Shown here: piece by piece, positions 35,690-44,972 of the stretch | Layout: each line of letters starts with the position of its first letter | Numbering within the stretch: position 1 is the stretch's first letter | The notes under the pieces: model-generated | What the model was told of the DNA's origin: nothing | What the model saw: only the letters and a program-made list of their open reading frames with translations | Databases searched by the model: none | Source of the DNA: Paenibacillus physcomitrellae | GTDB lineage: Bacteria; Bacillota; Bacilli; Paenibacillales; Paenibacillaceae | DNA length: 64,000 bases | Reading direction: 5' to 3' | Assembly (NCBI RefSeq): GCF_002240225.1 | Contig: NZ_CP022584.1 | Span: forward strand, 4,306,094-4,370,093 | Made by a program: the position numbers and the translations under genes

Positions 35690-38545
35690 ATGGAGAAAAC
35701 AGCTATGACAAATCTTTTGTTCGGCAAACAGCTTGAAGACAGCAAAATGATTCATCGTCCGCTGTTTTTGGATGAAACGGAGTATTTTGAAAGGATTCTG
35801 GAGAACACACCCGTCCTCCAAAGCAAAGAGCTCGATGGATTGGAGAATCTGGAGGCCTGGACGGCCGATGAGCTTGCATCATTATCGTTAAACGATAAAC
35901 ATCTGTTGGACGAGAAAAAGACCTTGCAGTTCTCCACGCCGACCCGCCTGGATCATTGGACAGAAAGCTATGCCCGGATTTACGCCACTCCCTACATCAC
36001 CAGGCATTTCGATCACGAAGACTGGACGGCATACAACCGGATTTCCCTTTGTGTCCGTCCGGAGATGCCGGGGTTTAAATTCGTCAGTCTGCATTTGCAG
36101 CTGATTAACGAAGGAGAGGAGCCTGTACCGGATCGATACAACAGGGAGGGCTGCCATAACATCAATCTTAAAAATCACGAATGGAACAAAGTCAGCGTCG
36201 AGATTCCGCATATCGCAAGAGATAAGGTAACTGCTCTGAAAATAGGCTATGACATTATCGGTAACGAAAGTGAAGCGGTCAGCCGCTCCTGCTTTTATAT
36301 CGGTGATTTAAGGCTGGAGAAGGTGGAACGAACAGCCAAATGGAGCGGCTGGGAACCGGCTGAGGGAAGTCTTGTGATTTGCGGATCTGGTTATCAGCCA
36401 GGTGCTTTAAAAACGGCAATAGGCGGCGCAGGTCTAGCGGATCACTTCAAGCTGATCGATGTGGATACCGGCCGGGTTGTATTGGAGAAGCAGGTGGTGA
36501 AGGAGGAAAACGGACAGGGAGCCTTTTCTATTCTTGATTTTTCCGAAGTCAGCAGGGAGGGCCGTTACCTGATCGTTTGCGGCGAGCAAACTACGCGGAC
36601 CTTCCCGATCGCCCAGGACGTTTGGGAGGATTCGATCTGGAAGACCATCAACTTGTTTTTCTGTGAAAGATGTGGGTACGAGGTGCCTGGAGTACATAAA
36701 TACTGCCACGGCAACGTACTGAACCATCACGAGGGCAAAAGTGTTGTAGCAAACGGAGGCTGGCATGACGCGGCTGATATGTCCCAGAATTTGACGAACA
36801 CCGCGGAAGCGGTCTACTCCTTTTTTCATGCGGCGCTGGAGCAGCGAAACAACGTCCCTCTGTTCGAACGTCTGGTCGAAGAAGGAAAATGGGGACTGGA
36901 TTATATGCTTCGCACACGCTTTGGTGACGGATACCGGGCGATGGGCAGCGGCGGGTCGGTCTGGACCGGACATATTATCGGCGCTTGTGATCAACTCGAC
37001 AGCGAAGCGCAAAACCTGGCCATCGAGAATTTCATGGCTGCAGCCGCTGAGGCACTGGCTGCACAAGTGCTCGAAAGCATTGATCCGGCTCAAAGCATGC
37101 ATTTGAGACAGGTTGCCCAGGAAGATTTTGATTTCGCGTACGATAAGCTGGATTTTGAAGAATATACGGAATCTATGGACCCAGCCCGTGTTTCCTCGCC
37201 GATCCTCCTTTACAGCGCAGGGGTTCTGGCTGCGTGCCATATCTACGAAATAACCGGCGCCGATTATTACAGAGAGAAAGCGGTTGAAATCGCGCGGCGG
37301 GTCATGGGCTGCCAGCAGACGGAATATCCCGATTGGGAAGTGCCGTTGACGGGTTTCTTTTACCGGGATGAGGAGAAAAAGCAAATTCAGCACTATAATC
37401 ACCGCTCCCACGAGCATGAGCCCATCATGGCGCTTGGCCGGCTCTGCCGCTTGTTTCCGGAACATCCTGAATGGATGGATTGGTACCATTCAATTGTTCT
37501 TTACACTGAATATTACAAAACGGCAACGCGCAGCACGGCTCCGTATTTCATGAGCCCGGCCTCCATTTATCATGAGGACGAGGCGGATCTAGACGCTGAG
37601 CTGTTCTTAAACCAGCAGGCATTCGCCCATCCGGGCATGCTGGCCGAGTACCGTCAGCAGGTCCGAAATGGTGTGAAGCTGGGCCAAGGCTATTATCTTC
37701 GCCGTTTTCCTACCTGGTTCAGCTACAGGGGCAACAATGGCCTGGTGCTGGCCGGCGGAAACGCAGCGGTGTTTGGGGCGGATATCCGGGGCGATGCAGC
37801 GTTAATGCAATTGGCCTTGCATCAATTGGAGTGGACGGTGGGCAAAAATCCCTTTGGCCAGTCACTGATGCTAGGCGAAGGTTACAACTACGCCCAGCAG
37901 TATGTATGTTTGCCGGGACCGATCAGCGGATCGATCTGCGTCGGCATTCAAAGCTATCGTGATGAGGATTACCCGTACTGGCCTCAAACGAACAATGCCG
38001 TGTACCGGGAGATGTGGGTGCACCCCAGCATCCGTTATCTGCTGCTGGCGAGCCGGATCAACCGCCCGGCTATCCTGTACGGTTGGCTCTCGGACGCACC
38101 GGAGACGCTGCTTGAAGTAGAGTGCCTGGCTACCGGCGAGGTGACTTCGGTCAGAACAAAACCTCGAACGGGAGAATTCCGGTTAAGCCTGCCAAGCGGT
38201 GACTACCGCTTCCGCTGGCAGGGGATGACCAAGCGGATGACATTGATCGGCGGACGGGAGTATGAACTGAAGAACGGATTCACGGATTATGAAGCGACGA
38301 TCCGGGAAGAGAATGGTCTCGCGAGCATTCAACTATCCGTTAGCGGTAAGGAAGACGTAGAATTTACGTTCCGGACGGCAAATCTGGAGCCCCTTGGCCC
38401 GGTTACAGTAGCCCCCGGCGAAACGGTGGAGCTGAAGGCGAATGTTCTGAACGGAGACCGCCCGTGGCTTGCATTGGCGGTGCCGGGAGGGGATCTTCGA
38501 GAGGCGCTCGAGCTTCTGACGGATAAGGAGGTCGTGCTTGGATGA
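35690..38545 (+). CDS. Cytoplasmic glycoside hydrolase family 9 protein
   Basis: 951 residues without a signal peptide. An N-terminal beta-sandwich of about 210 residues precedes a CelD_N-like Ig domain (about 228-308) and the GH9 (alpha/alpha)6 barrel (about 310-800), ending in a beta-rich domain. The catalytic motif GGWHDAADM is at 356-364 (Asp360 and Asp363), and the acid Glu is probably in the REMWVHPS motif. Intracellular GH9 proteins include cellodextrinases and exo-beta-D-glucosaminidases. With kinase and NagB-like genes next door, the second seems likelier. The ATG at 35690 has AAGGAA; an ATG at 35705 with GGAG nine bases upstream is an alternative. Confidence 0.85.
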   Translation: MEKTAMTNLLFGKQLEDSKMIHRPLFLDETEYFERILENTPVLQSKELDGLENLEAWTADELASLSLNDKHLLDEKKTLQFSTPTRLDHWTESYARIYATPYITRHFDHEDWTAYNRISLCVRPEMPGFKFVSLHLQLINEGEEPVPDRYNREGCHNINLKNHEWNKVSVEIPHIARDKVTALKIGYDIIGNESEAVSRSCFYIGDLRLEKVERTAKWSGWEPAEGSLVICGSGYQPGALKTAIGGAGLADHFKLIDVDTGRVVLEKQVVKEENGQGAFSILDFSEVSREGRYLIVCGEQTTRTFPIAQDVWEDSIWKTINLFFCERCGYEVPGVHKYCHGNVLNHHEGKSVVANGGWHDAADMSQNLTNTAEAVYSFFHAALEQRNNVPLFERLVEEGKWGLDYMLRTRFGDGYRAMGSGGSVWTGHIIGACDQLDSEAQNLAIENFMAAAAEALAAQVLESIDPAQSMHLRQVAQEDFDFAYDKLDFEEYTESMDPARVSSPILLYSAGVLAACHIYEITGADYYREKAVEIARRVMGCQQTEYPDWEVPLTGFFYRDEEKKQIQHYNHRSHEHEPIMALGRLCRLFPEHPEWMDWYHSIVLYTEYYKTATRSTAPYFMSPASIYHEDEADLDAELFLNQQAFAHPGMLAEYRQQVRNGVKLGQGYYLRRFPTWFSYRGNNGLVLAGGNAAVFGADIRGDAALMQLALHQLEWTVGKNPFGQSLMLGEGYNYAQQYVCLPGPISGSICVGIQSYRDEDYPYWPQTNNAVYREMWVHPSIRYLLLASRINRPAILYGWLSDAPETLLEVECLATGEVTSVRTKPRTGEFRLSLPSGDYRFRWQGMTKRMTLIGGREYELKNGFTDYEATIREENGLASIQLSVSGKEDVEFTFRTANLEPLGPVTVAPGETVELKANVLNGDRPWLALAVPGGDLREALELLTDKEVVLG

Positions 38546-39510
38546 TGCCTCCTGCTTCAGAAGGGGAAACTTTATTGGCACTGGACCTCGGTGGTACTAA
38601 GCTGTTGATCGGTGAGGTGGACAGCAAGGGTAGGATTCTTCATTCCAAACGTTATCCGTCCGGGATGCTGACGCAGCGGCAGGCAACCGAACTTATGATG
38701 GCTTCCCTGGATGATTATCTGAAAACATCCGGTTTAGTAGGCGGAAAACCTGCGGCGATGGGGGTTGGCCTTATCGGATTGGTGGAGGCGAATCAAGGGC
38801 GTTGGCTGATGATAGATCCTGGACGGAAAGAGGAGATCCGGCTGGCTGAGCTGCTTGAGCGGCGCTACGGTTACCCCTGCCGGGTTGAAAATGACGTTAA
38901 GGCTGCTGCTTTGGCAGAGCAGAGGTTTGGCGCTGGTCAGGGAATATCAGATTTTATCTATTTAAATATAGGCACGGGGATTGGAGCCGGAATCATAGCT
39001 GAAGGGCGGCTGCTCCGCGGCTGGCAGAACGATTCCGGCGAAGTGGGGCACATGACAGTGGATTATTCAGGAGGGACGCCTTGCCCATGCGGCCGTTTCG
39101 GCTGCGCTGAAGCCCTTGCATCCGGCGGCGGCATGGACCGGCGGCTGCGGCTGCTGGGGCAGAGACATCCAGATTCCCCGCTGCTCAACTTGGCTGCCCA
39201 TGGTTTTGTCAGCGCAGAGGAAATATTCACTTATGCTGAAGCCGATGATCCGCTGGCCGTTAAAATTGCCATCGATGCAGCAGACGCTGCGGCCGAACTG
39301 ATTCTCAACCTGGTTCGTGTCAGCAATCCCGAACGGGTTGTGCTTGGCGGCGGTGTGGCCGGCAGCGCATGGATGAGAAGAGAGCTGCCGAAGCGTCTTA
39401 AACTGCCGGTAATGGACTCCGTACGCCATGGCGTGGTGCTCTCGGATCTGGACCCGGCGGCGGCAGGACTTATAGGAGCGGCGGCGGTAGGCCTAGGCGC
39501 ACAATCTTAA
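38542..39510 (+). CDS. ROK-family sugar kinase
   Basis: 322 residues. The ATP-binding LALDLGGTKLLIGEVD is at 12-27, the catalytic Asp in VENDVKAAALAE (D118), the EVGH sugar-binding motif at 167-170 and the zinc motif CPCGRFGCAE at 181-190. There is no N-terminal helix-turn-helix, so it is a kinase and not a NagC/XylR-type repressor. It overlaps the GH9 stop (ATGA) and is followed by the NagB-like gene, which suggests that it phosphorylates glucosamine or a related hexose released by GH9. Glucokinase or N-acetylglucosamine kinase activity is possible. Confidence 0.9.
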   Translation: MMPPASEGETLLALDLGGTKLLIGEVDSKGRILHSKRYPSGMLTQRQATELMMASLDDYLKTSGLVGGKPAAMGVGLIGLVEANQGRWLMIDPGRKEEIRLAELLERRYGYPCRVENDVKAAALAEQRFGAGQGISDFIYLNIGTGIGAGIIAEGRLLRGWQNDSGEVGHMTVDYSGGTPCPCGRFGCAEALASGGGMDRRLRLLGQRHPDSPLLNLAAHGFVSAEEIFTYAEADDPLAVKIAIDAADAAAELILNLVRVSNPERVVLGGGVAGSAWMRRELPKRLKLPVMDSVRHGVVLSDLDPAAAGLIGAAAVGLGAQS

Positions 39511-39528
39511 GCAAACGGAGGATTTTTT

Positions 39529-40272
39529 ATGCGAATTACCATTGAACAGGACGAACAGGCCTTTGACACAGCTGCCGCGTGGCGGATTATCAGTCAAATG
39601 CTGAAAAAGCCGGACGCCGTAATCGGTTTGTCTACCGGGCAAACGACCGGAGGCATGCACAGGGTCGTCTCAGACATTTACAGGCAGTATCCGTTTGATG
39701 TATCGAAAGTAACAATATTTAACGTGGATGAGCTGACCAATCTTGATCGGAGTTATCCGGGCAGCTGCTATACGATGATTTACGAACAGCTCGTCAAACC
39801 ACTGAACATTCCTGAGGATCATTTCATCATGCCGCCGACGATGTCCGATGATTTTGAGCGGGAATGCCGCATTTTTGATCAAAGGCTGGCCGAGAGGGGG
39901 GGCGTGGATTTACAGATGCTCGGCATTGGCTTCAATGGCCACATCGGGATTAACCAGCCGGGTACGCCGTTTGAAAGCACGACCTGGGTTTCGCCGATGG
40001 ACCCGATTTTTGAAGCCAGGGTGCGTCGGGAAACAGGGGTAGGACCAGATTACCCGCTTGGCGGACTGACGCTGGGCATCAAAAACATCATGCATGCCCG
40101 TCATCTGGTACTGGTGGCCAAGGGAGCGCATAAGGCGGACATCATTGAACAGGCCTTGTTCGGTCCTGTTAATACGGATATGCCTGCTTCGGTAGTACAG
40201 CTTCACCCGAACTGTGAAGTGCTGCTGGACGCTGCAGCTGCGTCCAAGATCATCGATCGGCTTAAGGCCTAG
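39529..40272 (+). CDS. NagB-like glucosamine-6-phosphate deaminase/isomerase family protein
   Basis: 247 residues, the length of Gram-positive NagB. VIGLSTGQTTGGMH (31-44) binds phosphate, the Asp67-Glu68 pair is in FNVDEL, and His138 is in LGIGFNGHIGIN. By recalled comparison with E. coli NagB (D141, H143, E148), the Glu of FNEPG is Gln143 here (INQPG), which may alter catalysis or substrate. NagB converts GlcN-6-P to fructose-6-P and ammonia. GGAGG precedes the ATG. It follows the ROK kinase by 18 bases. Confidence 0.8.
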   Translation: MRITIEQDEQAFDTAAAWRIISQMLKKPDAVIGLSTGQTTGGMHRVVSDIYRQYPFDVSKVTIFNVDELTNLDRSYPGSCYTMIYEQLVKPLNIPEDHFIMPPTMSDDFERECRIFDQRLAERGGVDLQMLGIGFNGHIGINQPGTPFESTTWVSPMDPIFEARVRRETGVGPDYPLGGLTLGIKNIMHARHLVLVAKGAHKADIIEQALFGPVNTDMPASVVQLHPNCEVLLDAAAASKIIDRLKA

Positions 40273-40284
40273 GAGGCGACAAAG

Positions 40285-40938
40285 ATGAAGAAAAACGCGT
40301 TGATCATTTGGAACGATGTTTACCACCCCAAAGAAGTGCTGATCACCGCCGTGGAAAAACTGTTTGATCCGAGCGAGTGGGACATCCGCAAGACCGAGCG
40401 GGCACGCGATCTTCTGGAGTTTGTCACGCCGCCGGATTTGACTGTCTTGTTTACAAACGGCCGTCCGGAGGGAGAAACGGATTTAAGTTTCGCGGAGCAA
40501 TCGCTAATCGTGGACAAAGTGCGCGGCGGTATGGGCATTTTGTTCTACCATGCGGGACTTGTGCTCATTGACGAGGGCAGTCCGTTTTATCGGGAGCTGA
40601 ACTCCGGACGGTTTGTGCATCATCCGGAACAAAGTGATGTTACTGTTTCCCCTCTGCTGGGAGTTTCCCATCCGATTACAGAAGGCGTCGGTGAGTTCCG
40701 GCAGAACGATGAGCATTATTTCTGTCAGGTGGACGTGACCCGTACCCGGCTTCTCGCCTGTGCCACCTCCGTCCATCTGACGTCAGTCAGCGTCTGGTGC
40801 CATGACTATGGTGAGGGACGTGTGGCTGGCATCAGTCAGGGGCACACGCTGGAAATGCAAAACGATCCAGAGATGCTGAAGCTGACCGGCAATGCGATCC
40901 GCTGGTTAACCGGTAAGATCAGGGAGGGAGAACGGTGA
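40285..40938 (+). CDS. ThuA-like protein, first copy
   Basis: 217 residues of the ThuA/class I glutamine-amidotransferase-like fold. ALIIWNDVYHP at the N-terminus, GGMGILFYHAGL near residue 80 and SVWCHDYGEGRVAGISQGHTLEM near 170-193 match the family. ThuA proteins of rhizobia take part in breakdown of trehalose-type disaccharides after 3-keto oxidation; the reaction is still debated. Here it sits between a NagB-like and a TIM-barrel gene, pointing to handling of an oxidised sugar. AGGAGG precedes the ATG, and the stop overlaps the next gene. Confidence 0.75.
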   Translation: MKKNALIIWNDVYHPKEVLITAVEKLFDPSEWDIRKTERARDLLEFVTPPDLTVLFTNGRPEGETDLSFAEQSLIVDKVRGGMGILFYHAGLVLIDEGSPFYRELNSGRFVHHPEQSDVTVSPLLGVSHPITEGVGEFRQNDEHYFCQVDVTRTRLLACATSVHLTSVSVWCHDYGEGRVAGISQGHTLEMQNDPEMLKLTGNAIRWLTGKIREGER

Positions 40939-41720
40939 ACCTGGCTCTTGCGTTATACACGGTTTATGACGAACTGCAAAACGACCTGGAGCATACGCTT
41001 CGAACGGTCCGGGAGATAGGGTATCAAGCCGTTGAATTTTATGGGGAGACCAAGTGGCCGGCAGTTAAGTTAAAGGAACTGCTGGCGAGGAATGATCTGG
41101 AGCTTTGCGGCTGGCATGTGGAGTGGAAGCTGCTTCAGCCGGAATTGATTCGGGAGACCATCCGCTATCATCAGGAGCTGGGGAATCCCAATATCGTCAT
41201 TCCCTGTCTTGGCGGCCCCTGGAATATTGGACATACGGCTGAGGAGAATAGTGCCGCCGTTTGGGAGAAGCATGCAGGGGATATGAATCGGATTGCCGGT
41301 TTGCTTGAGGGAGAAGGCATGAGGCTTGGCTATCATACTCATGCCCACGAATTTGAAGATCGTTTTGAAGATGTGACGCCTTGGGACATTTTGTTGGAAT
41401 CGACAAAGCCGTCCATCTTTCTGGAACTGGATACCGGGAACTGCCTGGAAGGAGGTGCTGACCCAGTTCTGGCCATAAAGCAGGCGGCGGGAAGGCTGGA
41501 AACCGTTCACTGCAAGCCCTTTAGTTCTATTTCGGGTACTGAAGCGGGAATCTCGGCCGTTGGTGACTTGAACGATTGGCCGTCCATTGTGCGGGTATGC
41601 CGCGCCGGGGGCTGCCGTTATTTGGCTATTGAAAACGAAGCGGTCAGCCGGGGAAACAAATTTACCGTCGCCCGGCAGGATTTGCAAAGTCTTGAGCTGC
41701 ATCTGTTTGACACACCTTAG
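40935..41720 (+). CDS. Sugar phosphate isomerase/epimerase-like TIM-barrel protein
   Basis: 261 residues of the xylose-isomerase-like/AP endonuclease 2 fold. EIGYQAVEFYG, LGYHTHAHEFE (metal-binding His and Glu), FLELDTGN and HCKPFS follow in the usual order with metal ligands at strand ends. Members isomerise or epimerise free, keto- or phosphorylated sugars and inositols. Its GTG start overlaps the ThuA stop (GTGA), so the two are translationally coupled and probably work in sequence. The substrate is not readable. Confidence 0.8.
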   Translation: MNLALALYTVYDELQNDLEHTLRTVREIGYQAVEFYGETKWPAVKLKELLARNDLELCGWHVEWKLLQPELIRETIRYHQELGNPNIVIPCLGGPWNIGHTAEENSAAVWEKHAGDMNRIAGLLEGEGMRLGYHTHAHEFEDRFEDVTPWDILLESTKPSIFLELDTGNCLEGGADPVLAIKQAAGRLETVHCKPFSSISGTEAGISAVGDLNDWPSIVRVCRAGGCRYLAIENEAVSRGNKFTVARQDLQSLELHLFDTP

Positions 41721-41773
41721 TTTTGAAGCATCCGGACGGGTCTGATGTTTACTATTAACAGGGGGGATTTTAA

Positions 41774-43078
41774 ATGGTCAAGAAAACGGTGGCATGCATT
41801 CTGATTTTTGCTCTTTGTTTAGCTTTGACAGCTTGCGGCGGTTCGAATTCCGGAGGAGGGACTGCATCCAATTCAGCAAACGCTTCCAATTCAGGTGATT
41901 CTTCGGCTCCAGAGAAAAAAGAACCCGTTACGCTCGAGTTCTGGACTTTGTCTTTGCAGCCGACCTTTACGGATTATATAAACGGTGTCATTAAAGATTT
42001 TGAATCCCAATATGACTGGATTACCGTCAAATGGACGGATTTGCCTTACGATGCGATGCAGCAAAAGCTTGTAGCGCAAATAGCGGGCAGCAAGGCTCCG
42101 GACGTTGTGAATATCTGGACCACCTTGCTGCTGGGCATGGCCGGCAAAGGGGCGCTCGTTGATCTCAAACAGGAAGCGACGCCTGAACAGCTTTCCATCT
42201 ACCAGGAAAGCTTGAGCAAATCCAATGAAGTCGGAGGGGCGTTGTACGGCTTCCCGTGGTATGTAACTCCTCCAATCACCACCTATAACATGGAGTTGTT
42301 CAAAAAGGCTGGACTGGATCATCCTCCTGTAGATTACAATGAAATGTTTGAGATGGCGAAAACGATGAAGGAAACAACGGGGGCATATCTGTATTTCCCT
42401 AATGAAATGTGTCAAGTGCTCTTCAGCAACGGCATTCAGATTCTAAATGCCGATAAAACCGCTGCCGCTTTTAATACTCCGGAAGCCGTCGATCTTTTAA
42501 CACGGCTGCAGCAAGGAGTCAAGGAAGGTTGGATACCGAGAACGGACTGGAACAACTGGGATAACATGATCAAATTGTATGCGCAGGATAAACTGGCTGA
42601 AATCAGCCTTGGTGCGCAAACTGTGACGCGGATCCAAAACGAAGCTCCTGATTCTGTTAGCAAAACAAACGTGGCCCCTCCTTTACTCGGCACAGCTGGT
42701 ATTGCCCAGGGGGCGCTGCAAAGCCTGGCTATTCCAACGGCATCCAAACATCATGAAGAAGCTATCTTGTTCGCGAACTTCCTGTCTAACGATAAAAACC
42801 AGCTCGCTTTTGATAAGCTGGCAGCCATCATGCCTACAACTAAAGATACCGCCAAAGATCCTTTCTTCACCTCTGATACGGAAAGCCTTGAAGGCAAGGC
42901 ACGCGCCGAAGCCGCTAAAGCTGCCGCAGTCAGCTTTGACCTTGGCCTTGGCGTAGAGAAGGAAAGTGAAGTCGTGTCCACGGTAAATGGCATGTTCGAA
43001 TCCATCATGCAGGCGAACAAAGATCCGAAAACTGTCCTGAACGAGACGGAAGCGAAGGTGAACGAGCTTCTCAAGTAA
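41774..43078 (+). CDS. Sugar ABC transporter substrate-binding lipoprotein
   Basis: 434 residues. A signal peptide ends in the lipobox LALTACGG (Cys about 21), followed by a Ser/Asn/Gly linker, then a Family 1 (MalE-like) solute-binding protein with LEFWTLSLQPTFTDYINGVIKDFE and ALQSLAIPTASKHHEEAILFANFL. It should capture the oligosaccharide broken down by the GH9 protein. GGGGGGA precedes the ATG. An attenuator-like hairpin follows before the permease genes. Confidence 0.92.
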   Translation: MVKKTVACILIFALCLALTACGGSNSGGGTASNSANASNSGDSSAPEKKEPVTLEFWTLSLQPTFTDYINGVIKDFESQYDWITVKWTDLPYDAMQQKLVAQIAGSKAPDVVNIWTTLLLGMAGKGALVDLKQEATPEQLSIYQESLSKSNEVGGALYGFPWYVTPPITTYNMELFKKAGLDHPPVDYNEMFEMAKTMKETTGAYLYFPNEMCQVLFSNGIQILNADKTAAAFNTPEAVDLLTRLQQGVKEGWIPRTDWNNWDNMIKLYAQDKLAEISLGAQTVTRIQNEAPDSVSKTNVAPPLLGTAGIAQGALQSLAIPTASKHHEEAILFANFLSNDKNQLAFDKLAAIMPTTKDTAKDPFFTSDTESLEGKARAEAAKAAAVSFDLGLGVEKESEVVSTVNGMFESIMQANKDPKTVLNETEAKVNELLK

Positions 43079-43100
43079 GCGTCATTAGCCATTATGAAGA

Positions 43101-43144
43101 CCCGGCGGGAAGCTTTTAAGAGTCAGCCTGCCGGGATTCTTTTT
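43101..43144 (+). terminator. Attenuator-like terminator between binding-protein and permease genes
   Basis: CCCGGCGGG (43101-43109) pairs with CCTGCCGGG (43127-43135; one G-T pair) and is followed by ATTCTTTTT. It probably causes partial termination so that more binding protein than permease is made. Confidence 0.7.
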
Positions 43145-43162
43145 ACGGAGGAGATGAATGAC

Positions 43163-44110
43163 ATGGCGGGCATAGGTGCCGTTGTTAAGGAGCCGGGCGC
43201 AGGTGTTGTTCCGGAAAAACGCAGGAAATTGAGTAAAAAAATGAAAACCAGCCTGATGGCCTACGCCTTTATGGCTCCTGCTTTGACCCTATTGGTGCTT
43301 TTTGTGTTTTACCCGATCATTTACAGCATACCGCTGGCCTTTACCGACTATTCGGCCATCGGAGACACCAGCTTTGTCGGAGTGGATAATTTCAAACGGG
43401 CTTTTGGAGATCCGGAATTCTGGACGGCGATGAAAAATTCGGCTTTATTTGTAGCCTGTGTGCCCGTATTACAAATTCTATCTATTTTTCTGGCCGTCGT
43501 TGTTAATACAAAACTGAGAGGGATTACGTTTTTCCGGGTGCTGTTTTATATTCCGGTGGTGACCTCCATGATTGCGATCTCCATCATGTGGAGTTTTATT
43601 TTTAATCAGGACGGCATCATTAACAGTTTGCTGCTGGACAGCGGTATCATCAGCCAGCCGATTTATTTCCTGGCAGACACCCGTTACGCACTTGTTTCGC
43701 TTATGTTTGTTACGATCTGGCAGGGGCTTGGTTATTATATGATGCTTTATCTGGCCGGACTGCAATCGGTGCCTGAAGAAATGCAGGAGGCGGCCATGAT
43801 CGACGGGGCGGGCAAAGTTACCGTATTTTTTCGCGTTACCCTGCCGATGCTGAAGCCTTATATCTGGTTCTGCAGCCTTTTCAGCGTGCTCTCGGCTTTG
43901 GGTGTCTTTGATATCGTGTTTGCTATGACCAAAGGAGGACCGGACAAAGCCACGATGGTCATGAACTTATATACTTACAACAAAGCATTCGGGACTTTCG
44001 AATTCGGCTATTCCGCTGCTGCTGGACTGATAATGAGCTTGGTAACTACGGCATTCAGCTTGGTCATTTTCTTTTATGGCAGAAAAGGGGGCATGAGTTA
44101 TGGCGAATAG
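43163..44110 (+). CDS. Sugar ABC transporter permease (MalF/UgpA type)
   Basis: 315 residues. After a basic N-terminus (EKRRKLSKKMK) come six helices. The EAA loop EEMQEAAMIDGAGKVTVFFRVTLPML lies near residue 215. The start is read as the ATG at 43163, nine bases after GGAGGAG; an in-frame ATG at 43154 is too close to it. It overlaps the next permease gene by 11 bases. No ATPase gene is in the locus, so a shared MsmX-type ATPase is inferred. Confidence 0.9.
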   Translation: MAGIGAVVKEPGAGVVPEKRRKLSKKMKTSLMAYAFMAPALTLLVLFVFYPIIYSIPLAFTDYSAIGDTSFVGVDNFKRAFGDPEFWTAMKNSALFVACVPVLQILSIFLAVVVNTKLRGITFFRVLFYIPVVTSMIAISIMWSFIFNQDGIINSLLLDSGIISQPIYFLADTRYALVSLMFVTIWQGLGYYMMLYLAGLQSVPEEMQEAAMIDGAGKVTVFFRVTLPMLKPYIWFCSLFSVLSALGVFDIVFAMTKGGPDKATMVMNLYTYNKAFGTFEFGYSAAAGLIMSLVTTAFSLVIFFYGRKGGMSYGE

Positions 44111-44966
44111 CGGGAGCAGTTCTCCGGACGTCTATTCCTCCGGCAGAAGCCGCAATGGGAACGGTACGCTCAAGAAAACGCTGCTGTATCTCATTCTGAT
44201 CTTGGTGGCTGTGCTTTGCGCAGGCCCGTTTCTGTGGATGCTCAGCACCTCTTTTAAAGGAAATGAAAACATCTATGAGATGTCTCTGTTTCCCAAGCAT
44301 CCGACCTTTAGCAACTACGTGGGTGTCGTGGAGTTTTTGGACCTGCCGATCTATATATGGAACACGTTCGTCATGACGGTCTTGGGGATCTTGCTGGATG
44401 TCGTGCTGGCGTCACTTTGTGCGTACCCGCTGGCTAAATTCGATTTTTACGGCAAAAAGATCATCACCGGCGCATTGCTGGCAACACAAATCCTTCCGGC
44501 TGCAGCCGGACTCATTGTTAACTATATTACAGTGGGAGCTCTTGGGCTGATGGGCAGCTACTGGGCGGTGATCCTGCCGGGTTCGATAGCTGTGTTCAGC
44601 ATCATTTTGTTTCGCCAGGCTTATTTCTCCGTGTCGACCGAAGTCATGGAAGCATCGCGAATCGACGGGGCTTCGGAATTTAAAATCTGGTACAAAATTA
44701 TGGCGCCGCAAATCCTGCCCGCTATTTCAACAGTTGTCATTTTTGATTTCATTAATAAATGGAACAACTTCCTATGGCCAATTATTGTGCTGAACCCGGA
44801 CAAATATCCGATTGCCGCTGCTTTGAACTATCTCGGAGGAACGTTTAACTTCCAATTCGGTTACATTGCAGCGGCGACGATTATTTCGATTGTGCCGATC
44901 ATCATTGTGTTTGTGTTCTTCCAGAAAAATTATATCAACTCCGTAGCCGGAGCCGTGAAAGGGTGA
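44100..44966 (+). CDS. Sugar ABC transporter permease (MalG/UgpE type)
   Basis: 288 residues with a Ser/Asn-rich cytoplasmic N-terminus and six helices. FLWMLSTSFKGNENIYEMSLFPKHPTFSNY is the usual MalG-type segment after the first helix, and the EAA loop TEVMEASRIDGASEFKIWYKIMAPQI is near 180-205. It partners with the upstream permease. The C-terminal NYINSVAGAVKG is the common family ending. The ATG overlaps the preceding gene's end. Confidence 0.9.
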   Translation: MANSGSSSPDVYSSGRSRNGNGTLKKTLLYLILILVAVLCAGPFLWMLSTSFKGNENIYEMSLFPKHPTFSNYVGVVEFLDLPIYIWNTFVMTVLGILLDVVLASLCAYPLAKFDFYGKKIITGALLATQILPAAAGLIVNYITVGALGLMGSYWAVILPGSIAVFSIILFRQAYFSVSTEVMEASRIDGASEFKIWYKIMAPQILPAISTVVIFDFINKWNNFLWPIIVLNPDKYPIAAALNYLGGTFNFQFGYIAAATIISIVPIIIVFVFFQKNYINSVAGAVKG

Positions 44967-44972
44967 TCGTCT

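Noticed and set aside
36434-37489. Minus-strand frame of 351 codons opposite the GH9 gene
   Set aside because: It lies entirely within the GH9 coding region and has no start signals or recognisable motifs.
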